Assembly (NCBI GenBank): GCA_003557965.1
Contig: PWND01000228.1
Span: forward strand, 1-6,017
Origin: Bacteroidales bacterium
GTDB taxonomy: Bacteria; Bacteroidota; Bacteroidia; Bacteroidales; UBA7960
Length of the DNA stretch: 6,017 bases
Direction: 5' to 3'
Shown here: positions 1 through 5,179 of the stretch, one piece after another
Layout of the letters: each line of letters begins with the position of its first letter
How positions within the stretch are numbered: position 1 is the stretch's first letter
Position numbers and translations under genes: made by a program
The notes under the pieces: model-generated
Seen by the model: only the letters and a program-made list of their open reading frames with translations
The model's database searches: none
Told to the model about the DNA's origin: nothing

Positions 1-46
1 TGGGTTACTCCAATACCAATATAAAATAAGCTGTTTATTCGTCGGG

Positions 47-610
47 CTATTTCTTTTGCCCTTTCTTCAACACCGCCACCTTGTCAGGAAACCTCTTCGG
101 CTTCCCCACAACCACAAGCCCCGCCTCACCTGCGATCCTGAGCGTTTTTTCAAAAGCCTTCCCTGACACCTCAAAGGGCGGCTCTGCCAGATAGACCACC
201 CCTCCGTCCTTAAGCAGCCCCTGAAGTTGCCTGAAAAGCCCTCTCTTATCCGCCACCTCATGGACCACATAGAACAGGAACACAAGATCAAAACTCCCCG
301 ACACCCCCAGCCTGTCCTCCTCACACCTGTGCAGCACGATCCTCCCCTCAAGCCCGGACCCCCTGATCTTCTCCCTTACTTTGCGCAGCATCTCCTCCTG
401 CAGGTCCACCGCCACAACCTTCCCCTTCTCCCCCACCAGCCGCGCCAGCTCCCCCGTGAAGAACCCCGGCCCGCACCCAACCTCCAGCACTTCCATCCCT
501 TCCCCCACATAAGGCACAAGGACTTTACGGGGATCCTGCAGCCACCTGCGTACACGATTATCCAGGATGCCTGATATTGCTGCGGGGCAGACGTGGGGGT
601 TGGTGTTCAT
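47..610 (-). CDS. Class I SAM-dependent methyltransferase, substrate unknown
   Basis: The 187-residue protein has the Rossmann-type methyltransferase core. Motif I is VLEVGCGPG at residues 41-49, the acidic ribose-binding position is D69 in VVAVDLQ, the motif IV region is FDLVFLFYVVHEV at about 107-119, and LLKDGGVVYLAEPP follows as the next strand-loop. It should transfer a methyl group from S-adenosylmethionine in the cytoplasm. The N-terminus (HVCP, then LDNRVRRWLQDP) resembles a small-methyltransferase group common in methanogens and some bacteria, but the acceptor is unknown. It lacks the DPPY/NPPY-type motif of adenine-N6 DNA methylases and the PCQ motif of cytosine-C5 enzymes, so it is unlikely to be the modification partner of the neighbouring nuclease-like genes. 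Length is normal for a single-domain enzyme, and the stop is TAG. The start ATG has only a weak GAAGG seven bases upstream. The gene is GC-rich, unlike the AT-rich block upstream of it. Confidence 0.9.
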   Translation of the reverse strand: MNTNPHVCPAAISGILDNRVRRWLQDPRKVLVPYVGEGMEVLEVGCGPGFFTGELARLVGEKGKVVAVDLQEEMLRKVREKIRGSGLEGRIVLHRCEEDRLGVSGSFDLVFLFYVVHEVADKRGLFRQLQGLLKDGGVVYLAEPPFEVSGKAFEKTLRIAGEAGLVVVGKPKRFPDKVAVLKKGQKK

Positions 611-656
611 TAAGGAGCCTTCGTAGATTTAATTGTGCTAAGATTGGTTTTTTGGT

Positions 657-664
657 TTAAAATA
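657..664 (-). promoter_or_regulatory. Possible TATA-like box for the methyltransferase gene
   Basis: On the minus strand this reads TATTTTAA. A start of transcription about 25 bases downstream would fall near 636 and give a leader of roughly 26 bases before the ATG at 610. The region is generally AT-rich, so such a box could easily arise by chance. The rest of 611-749 shows no recognisable feature. Confidence 0.25.
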
Positions 665-749
665 CTCTTGTTAAAGAGAATTCCTGTTATGCCATGAAAA
701 AGAGTTTACAATTTAGTATACAGAGAGATGATTCGTAAAAATAATGTAT

Positions 750-1004
750 TCAAAGTACCTCATAAAAAATAATAGTATCAAATTCCCTCCTCTCATATTC
801 ACGAATATTTTTTAATTGTTCAAAAGCCTCAAATTTGTCTTTTGCAAATACAGTGCCCAAAAAGATACCATCTTCTGTTGTTTCAAATTCCCCTGATAGC
901 ATTTTATATTCTGTATATGCTGTTCTGCCAATCTCTATGCAGACATATTTTTTGAGAGAATTAGCAGTGTTTTTTTCAGAAAGACCTTTTGACAATGCAT
1001 TCAT
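750..1004 (-). CDS. Small hypothetical protein, 84 residues
   Basis: I do not recognise this protein. It is soluble in character, with no signal peptide or membrane segment, and is rich in charged residues (K, E, R, D). The C-terminal half reads as a strand (GIFLGTVFAKD), a helix (KFEAFEQLKNIREYERR) and a final strand (FDTIIFYEVL), suggesting a small alpha/beta fold. The start ATG at 1004 is the only reasonable one upstream of the fold: an in-frame TAA lies at 1010-1008, just one codon before it. There is no Shine-Dalgarno sequence, and a TATA-like box lies about 25 bases ahead of the ATG, so the message may be leaderless. It is divergent from the winged-helix gene and shares its AT-rich composition. 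It could be a small partner or regulator of the cassette, but nothing in its sequence shows that. The intact frame and coherent predicted fold favour a real gene. Confidence 0.6.
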   Translation of the reverse strand: MNALSKGLSEKNTANSLKKYVCIEIGRTAYTEYKMLSGEFETTEDGIFLGTVFAKDKFEAFEQLKNIREYERREFDTIIFYEVL

Positions 1005-1025
1005 AGTTTAGGTATTCTCAACATG

Positions 1026-1033
1026 CATATAAA
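1026..1033 (-). promoter_or_regulatory. TATA-like box for the 84-residue gene
   Basis: The minus strand reads TTTATATG, close to the archaeal TTTAWATA consensus. Its centre is about 25 bases upstream of the ATG at 1004, which predicts transcription starting at or beside the start codon and agrees with the missing ribosome binding site. Confidence 0.45.
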
Positions 1034-1039
1034 TAAAAA

Positions 1040-1059
1040 TCAAAATGTATTTATTTTGA
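1040..1059. promoter_or_regulatory. Palindrome between divergent promoters, possible operator
   Basis: TCAAAAT (1040-1046) and ATTTTGA (1053-1059) form perfect 7-base arms around a 6-base spacer. The centre (1049.5) lies about 20 bases from the TATA-like box on the left and 17 from the one on the right, so a dimeric repressor bound here could control both divergent genes. The site is AT-rich, so chance is a real alternative. Which protein would bind is unknown; the winged-helix product next door is one candidate. Confidence 0.35.
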
Positions 1060-1062
1060 ATG

Positions 1063-1070
1063 TAATATAT
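1063..1070 (+). promoter_or_regulatory. TATA-like box for the winged-helix nuclease-like gene
   Basis: TAATATAT is centred about 25 bases upstream of about 1091, which would place the transcript start just before the Shine-Dalgarno site at 1096-1101. A second AT-rich candidate, GTATATAA around 1076-1083, would put the transcript start too close to the coding region to include that site. Confidence 0.35.
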
Positions 1071-1095
1071 GTTCAGTATATAACTGGGAAAACAC

Positions 1096-1101
1096 AGGTG
1101 A
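1096..1101 (+). promoter_or_regulatory. Shine-Dalgarno site that decides the start at 1108
   Basis: AGGTGA matches the archaeal anti-Shine-Dalgarno complement (GGAGGTGATCC) over six bases and ends six bases before the CTG at 1108. It lies 45 bases before the first in-frame ATG at 1147, too far to serve it. It therefore supports initiation at the CTG. Confidence 0.6.
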
Positions 1102-1107
1102 GGATTT

Positions 1108-1863
1108 CTGAAACGCAAAACACAAACTGAAGCTGTCATAGAAGCAATGACATTAAATGGAGGTTATGCTACCTTAAACTGGCTTTACCAAAATACGCTC
1201 AAAATCGAAGGTGTTGCGTGGAAAACAAAAACCCCTTTTGCAAGTATCAGAAGAATTGTCCAGAATCAAAAGTATTTCTTCAAAATCAAACCTGGTCTGT
1301 GGGCTTTGAATGATTTCAAAGATTCCCTCCCTGAGAACGTTGCAGCTCTTATTCAAAAGGATGATGAAGCTGAGCCAAAATCAAAAAAAGAGCAGATGTT
1401 TTCCCATTACTATTATCAGGGTTTGTTAGCTGAAATTGGAAATATGAAAAAATGTAACACATATGTACCACCCCAGGACAAGAACAAACCATATCTAAAC
1501 AGGAAACTTGCAGACGTGACCTCACTGGAAAAACTTCCTGTTTTTGGATATCAGGAAACCATTGACAAAATAAAATCAATTGATGTCATCTGGTTAAATA
1601 AGAGAGGTTATCCAAATTCCGTTTTTGAAGTAGAACATTCTACCAGTTTTAAGAATTCGCTTATTAAATTCAATGAACTACAGGATTTTAATGTCAGTAT
1701 GTTTGTTGTCGCTCCAGAAGTCAAAAAAAATGAATACAAAAGTGTCATCAATTTCAGTGCTTTTGAGAATATAAAAGATAAAACGAAATTCTTAGATTAT
1801 TCCACAATAGATAAATTATACGAAAATTCAATTAAAATGGAAAGTTTTGATTTTATTAATTAG
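1108..1863 (+). CDS. Winged-helix protein with PD-(D/E)XK-like nuclease domain
   Basis: Read from CTG 1108 the product has 251 residues; the first ATG is at 1147 (238 residues). I prefer CTG because AGGTGA sits at ideal spacing and the added residues (MKRKTQTEAVIEA) complete the first helix of the N-terminal winged helix. That domain continues through GGYATLNWLYQ and WKTKTPFASIRRIVQ to KIKPGLWAL (about residues 1-67). The C-terminal half has a helix with E109 (YYQGLLAEIGN), then D159 in IDVIW and E174-x-E176 in VFEVEHSTS, followed by a helix and a strand (MFVVAPE). D...ExE replaces the usual D...ExK but is known from BamHI (D94, E111, E113). Inferred role: site-specific DNA binding or cleavage. 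A nuclease-dead regulator or a structural homologue is possible. No partner methylase is visible. The gene converges on the helicase gene 34 bases downstream and is AT-rich like it. Confidence 0.75.
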   Translation: MKRKTQTEAVIEAMTLNGGYATLNWLYQNTLKIEGVAWKTKTPFASIRRIVQNQKYFFKIKPGLWALNDFKDSLPENVAALIQKDDEAEPKSKKEQMFSHYYYQGLLAEIGNMKKCNTYVPPQDKNKPYLNRKLADVTSLEKLPVFGYQETIDKIKSIDVIWLNKRGYPNSVFEVEHSTSFKNSLIKFNELQDFNVSMFVVAPEVKKNEYKSVINFSAFENIKDKTKFLDYSTIDKLYENSIKMESFDFIN

Positions 1864-1870
1864 AATTGAA

Positions 1871-1921
1871 ACTGCAAGAGATATAATTCTATCTAAATTA
1901 CCCTACTATAAGCCTTGCAGT
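1871..1921. repeat. Inverted repeat at the convergent gene ends
   Basis: ACTGCAAG (1871-1878) is a perfect inverted match to CTTGCAGT (1914-1921), with a 35-base loop. Immediately inside the left arm, AGATA (1879-1883) can pair with TATCT (1890-1894). The structure spans the 34-base gap between two convergent stop codons and runs into the last codons of the helicase gene. It may help end transcription from both sides, but the long loop and the absence of a strong T-run on either strand make that weak. Confidence 0.3.
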
Positions 1922-4900
1922 CTCTCTTAATAAGTGAGCAGGCATTGGGTACTTTAGTTGCCATACAAAATTGATAGGCTTTTCACCTTCGTGACTCACA
2001 TACTCTGCTGGTCCCAAGAAATAATAAGGTTGAGCTAAAGAATTAATACTTTTGTTTACTCTGACAAAAAGAAGAATTGTTTGATTCTTATCTTTGTGAT
2101 TGATATATCTCTGTCCTGTTTCAGAATCAACCCTCGTTGAGGCTTGGCTTTGCCAATGAAATAGATTTTCATTGATTGCATAATCATTATACATTGTAGT
2201 TGGAGAATAATCCTTTTCATTCTTGTTTAAAGTAATGAAAAATACATCTGTCTTTTTGTCTTTAATATATAATACTCCAGTCTGTATAGTGTGATTATTC
2301 TGCAAATCAAAATAGCCAAATCCAGCAAGTATTTCTGCTTGAGTGTATTTACAATGCAAATTCAAAGAGGAAACATATGGTAAAGTTACTTCGGGAGAAA
2401 TAGTTCTTATGATGCTTTTTTTGTATTCTAATAGCATGATTATTTCATCACAGATTACAGGATTAGCTAGTAACTTAGAAAAAGCATCTTTTAAAGAAAC
2501 AAATTTTTCCTTATTCCAGATAGTTAAAACAAACATTGTTAAATAGTATCTTTCTTTTTCAGAGAGAGTTTCTTCATCTATATTTTTGCTAGTTAGATGC
2601 CTGAGAACACAATCAATGTAACGGTTATCATCTATATGTTGAATTCTTCTTAAACCGCTGGTTAATTGTTCTTCAGCAGGTTCATCGAAATTATCAATAA
2701 TTTTAGCTTCTGCACGGGCCCTGGACCAACACATCTTTTTGTAGATATCATCTAGGTCCAAATTATAGTAGTTTATGAAATTCTCAAATGATAATTCCAT
2801 TCCCGTGTCAGAAACAAAACTAGAGATTCTATTTACGATTGTTTGTCGCCTTAAATTGAGAGCTTGACTAATGTTCTCTAATATATAGTCCTTAGATTTT
2901 CTTTCAAGTTCTATGCTACAACCTGCAGGTAAATGTGGGAATCCTTGCTTGATTTCTAAAGCAATATCTTGACCTATATTTTCGATCAATGCTTTAAACT
3001 TCAGGTCAAATCTATAATTTTTGTTCGCTTGACCCACAAAATCCAACACCGTCAAACAATCTTTATCGTCACTTAATCTAAGTCCACGTCCTAATTGTTG
3101 CAAGAATACTGTTAAACTCTCAGTTGGACGTAAAAAGAGGACAGTATCTATTTCGGGTATGTCAACTCCTTCGTTGTATAAGTCTACTACAAAAATGAAG
3201 TTTATCTCTTTATTCAACAACCGTTTCTGAACAGAATTTCTTACATCTTTGCTAGAATCTGAAGTTAGATACTCACTTACAATACCACATTTATTGAACA
3301 TCTCAGACATGTATTCTGCATGTGCTTTTGAAACACAGAAGCCCAGACCTTTAACGTTTCTGATATCCAAAACAGTCTGTACAGTTTTCTCACAAATCAT
3401 TTCTGCACGATGATTATCTGCTAGATATCGATCGCTAAGTTCACTCAGAACATAACCACCACGCTGCCATTTCAACTTGGAATAATCAACACTATCGGTA
3501 ATTCCAAAATACTGGAAAGGACACAACAACTTTCTGTCGATTGCATCTGGCAAACGAATTTCTGCAGTTATATGATTATCAAAGAACATCTTAACATCTA
3601 AACCGTCAGCACGTTCTGGAGTTGCTGTTAAACCTAACAGGCAGCTTGGGTTTACATGATCTAAAAGTGACTTATAACTAGGAGCGGCTGCATGATGAAA
3701 TTCATCTACTACAATATAATCATAATATTCAGAGTCTAAAAGATCATGTATTTCTTTAGAGTTATATGTTTGAATTGATGCAAATACCTGTTCGGTATTA
3801 GTTGGAACATTTCCACCAACCAGCATATCCCCAAAATTGTGATCTCTTAGAACCATTCTAAATGTATACAGAGATTGTTTCAATATCTCTTCTCTATGTG
3901 CTATAAACAATAAGCGTGGTTCTCTTGTGTGGGCTTCAAAAAATTCCTGCCTGAATTTCTTGAAATCAAAAGCTGCAATCATAGTTTTTCCAGTACCTGT
4001 TGCAGCTACAATTAAGTGTTTATTTCTATGAAGTTGGCGTTCTGCCCATATTGATTCAAGTATTTCTCTTTGAAATGGATATGGAACTAAATCAAAATTT
4101 GGCATCACAAATTCAGTATTGTTATCGTATTTTTCTGCTTGTAACGCCTTTATTAACCTAGACTTGTCGTCTTTACTATAGTTCTCAAATTCTCTATCAT
4201 TCCAATAAGTTTCAAAAGTAGCTTTTATTTTAGCCCATTGAAATGGCTGTTCATACTGGCTAATTTTTATGTTCCATTCTAACCCATCAGTTAATGCTGC
4301 GTTAGAGATATTAGAAGAACCAATATATGCAGAAGAAAAACCAGTTTGCCTTTCAAATAGGTAGGCTTTTGCGTGCAACCTTGTTCTTCTAGTATCATAG
4401 CTTACTTTTATAGTAGTATGTTCCAAGTCTGCTAGAAAATCAATTGCTCTTGCATCCGTTGCACCCATATAACTGGTTGTTATAACCCTTAATTCACTCC
4501 CTTTTCGAGAAGTAAATTCTTTGAGTTCTTCTTGGATGATTCTTATACCACTCCATTTTATGAATGAACAGAGAATATCTACTCTATCGGATGATAATAT
4601 CTCTTTTTTGAGTTGAGAAACTAACGAAGGGTCCTGCCTTGTACCTGTGAGTAATGCACCTAAAGAAAGTGGAGTATCAGGACGCGATAAACCAGGGCTT
4701 GATAAATCAAAACTTAAGTCCTCATCTAACACTGCCATGAGTTTTTCAGCAGTTTCAGAAACATCTAAACCTTGAGTTTCGATGCCATAACGATTTAAAA
4801 TATCTACTATTTCATTGCATAGTTCTATCTGTTGATTGATTTTTGTTTTTCCCTTATTATCACCTTTAATTTCAGATAAACCATGAGAAAGAACTCGATA

Positions 4901-5032
4901 AAGATATTGTGCTAAGTAATCGTTACTATCGGCATCATTTAGTCGAGATAAATGCTTGTGCTTTTCATCAATATCGAACAAGTTTTTTGAGAGAAATTGA
5001 TTTACAATGTGTTCATATAATCCTGATTTCAT
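1898..5032 (-). CDS. HKD/PLD nuclease-SF2 helicase-DUF3427 fusion protein
   Basis: The 1,044-residue protein has four parts. After a helical N-terminus comes a phospholipase D-like domain (about 115-290) with one HKD motif, LHAKAYLF (H220, K222), followed by GSSNIS. The SF2 motor (about 315-700) has Walker A with K349 in ATGTGKT, motif II DEFH at 443-446, TAT at 469-471, and motif VI QLGRGLR with its first arginine at 649. A helical linker leads to a C-terminal DUF3427 domain (about 880-1040; TMYNDYAINENLFHWQSQ, then GPAEYVSHEGEKP). All motifs look intact, so it should be an active ATPase moving on DNA or RNA, with the HKD domain as a likely phosphodiesterase. Such fusions (COG3886 with COG1061) are widespread and often sit in accessory regions; a defence role is inferred. 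I chose ATG 5032 because MKSGLYEHIVNQFL looks like a native N-terminus and GTGAG lies four bases upstream. GTG 5047 would add five residues. Confidence 0.9.
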   Translation of the reverse strand: MKSGLYEHIVNQFLSKNLFDIDEKHKHLSRLNDADSNDYLAQYLYRVLSHGLSEIKGDNKGKTKINQQIELCNEIVDILNRYGIETQGLDVSETAEKLMAVLDEDLSFDLSSPGLSRPDTPLSLGALLTGTRQDPSLVSQLKKEILSSDRVDILCSFIKWSGIRIIQEELKEFTSRKGSELRVITTSYMGATDARAIDFLADLEHTTIKVSYDTRRTRLHAKAYLFERQTGFSSAYIGSSNISNAALTDGLEWNIKISQYEQPFQWAKIKATFETYWNDREFENYSKDDKSRLIKALQAEKYDNNTEFVMPNFDLVPYPFQREILESIWAERQLHRNKHLIVAATGTGKTMIAAFDFKKFRQEFFEAHTREPRLLFIAHREEILKQSLYTFRMVLRDHNFGDMLVGGNVPTNTEQVFASIQTYNSKEIHDLLDSEYYDYIVVDEFHHAAAPSYKSLLDHVNPSCLLGLTATPERADGLDVKMFFDNHITAEIRLPDAIDRKLLCPFQYFGITDSVDYSKLKWQRGGYVLSELSDRYLADNHRAEMICEKTVQTVLDIRNVKGLGFCVSKAHAEYMSEMFNKCGIVSEYLTSDSSKDVRNSVQKRLLNKEINFIFVVDLYNEGVDIPEIDTVLFLRPTESLTVFLQQLGRGLRLSDDKDCLTVLDFVGQANKNYRFDLKFKALIENIGQDIALEIKQGFPHLPAGCSIELERKSKDYILENISQALNLRRQTIVNRISSFVSDTGMELSFENFINYYNLDLDDIYKKMCWSRARAEAKIIDNFDEPAEEQLTSGLRRIQHIDDNRYIDCVLRHLTSKNIDEETLSEKERYYLTMFVLTIWNKEKFVSLKDAFSKLLANPVICDEIIMLLEYKKSIIRTISPEVTLPYVSSLNLHCKYTQAEILAGFGYFDLQNNHTIQTGVLYIKDKKTDVFFITLNKNEKDYSPTTMYNDYAINENLFHWQSQASTRVDSETGQRYINHKDKNQTILLFVRVNKSINSLAQPYYFLGPAEYVSHEGEKPINFVWQLKYPMPAHLLRETARLIVG

Positions 5033-5060
5033 AGCACTCACATTCACAACAATATTTGTT

Positions 5061-5073
5061 AGGAGAATGGCAT
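5061..5073 (+). repeat. Upstream copy of the dehydrogenase leader motif
   Basis: AGGAGAATGGCAT at 5061-5073 nearly repeats AGGAGAATGCAT at 5166-5177, with one extra G. The second copy contains the ribosome binding site of the dehydrogenase gene. The first copy lies 105 bases upstream and is followed by a frame of only six codons. It may be a relic of a duplicated leader at the edge of the AT-rich block, or coincidence. Confidence 0.35.
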
Positions 5074-5079
5074 TAAGAA

Positions 5080-5087
5080 TATATTAA
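5080..5087 (-). promoter_or_regulatory. TATA-like box for the helicase gene
   Basis: The minus strand reads TTAATATA. Transcription starting about 25 bases downstream, near 5058, would leave a leader of about 25 bases before ATG 5032, long enough to hold the weak GTGAG ribosome binding site. A start at GTG 5047 would leave only about 10 bases. Confidence 0.35.
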
Positions 5088-5119
5088 GAAATTGCTTTTG
5101 GAAGATAATTTTAAAAAAT

Positions 5120-5150
5120 CACCTCCCAAATCCTAATATACACTCCCAAA
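5120..5150 (+). promoter_or_regulatory. Direct repeats flanking the dehydrogenase TATA-like box
   Basis: CACCTCCCAAA (5120-5130) and CACTCCCAAA (5141-5150) share an exact CTCCCAAA core with a period of 20 bases, close to two helical turns. The TATA-like box at 5134-5140 lies between them. This layout fits a regulator binding the same DNA face on both sides of the core promoter. The regulator is unknown. Confidence 0.35.
5134..5140 (+). promoter_or_regulatory. TATA-like box for the nucleotide-sugar dehydrogenase gene
   Basis: TAATATA is centred about 25 bases ahead of about 5162, giving a short leader of roughly 18 bases that holds the ribosome binding site at 5165-5170. The stretch 5048-5179 contains no gene, only these divergent control signals. 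Confidence 0.4.
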
Positions 5151-5164
5151 CAATCTTCTACCAT

Positions 5165-5170
5165 AAGGAG
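5165..5170 (+). promoter_or_regulatory. Shine-Dalgarno site of the dehydrogenase gene
   Basis: AAGGAG ends nine bases before ATG 5180. An out-of-frame ATG at 5172 is only one base from the site and stops after three codons (its TGA overlaps the 5180 ATG), so it does not compete as a real start. Confidence 0.65.
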
Positions 5171-5179
5171 AATGCATAC

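Noticed and set aside
1..46. Terminator for the methyltransferase gene
   Set aside because: The 46 bases hold only short T-containing stretches on the minus strand and no hairpin or strong T-run.
67..351. Minus-strand open frame of 94 codons
   Set aside because: It lies inside the methyltransferase gene in another frame; its product is Arg/Cys/Trp-rich and has no domain character.
227..574. Plus-strand open frame of 115 codons
   Set aside because: Antisense to the methyltransferase; the Pro/His/Leu-rich product is typical of reading GC-rich coding DNA backwards.
47..610. Methyltransferase as the modification enzyme of a restriction system with the nuclease-like gene
   Set aside because: It lacks DNA methylase motifs (DPPY/NPPY or PCQ), has no target-recognition region and differs sharply in base composition from the cassette.
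750..1004. 84-residue protein as an antitoxin of a toxin-antitoxin pair
   Set aside because: No recognisable antitoxin DNA-binding motif and no adjacent small toxin gene in the same direction.
1098..1130. GTG frame beginning inside the Shine-Dalgarno site of the nuclease-like gene
   Set aside because: It ends after ten codons, is in another frame and has no ribosome site of its own.
1174..1579. Two minus-strand open frames of 60 and 76 codons
   Set aside because: Both are antisense to the winged-helix nuclease-like gene, which has clear domain structure.
2343..2546. Plus-strand open frame of 67 codons
   Set aside because: Antisense within the helicase gene and with no supporting ribosome site.
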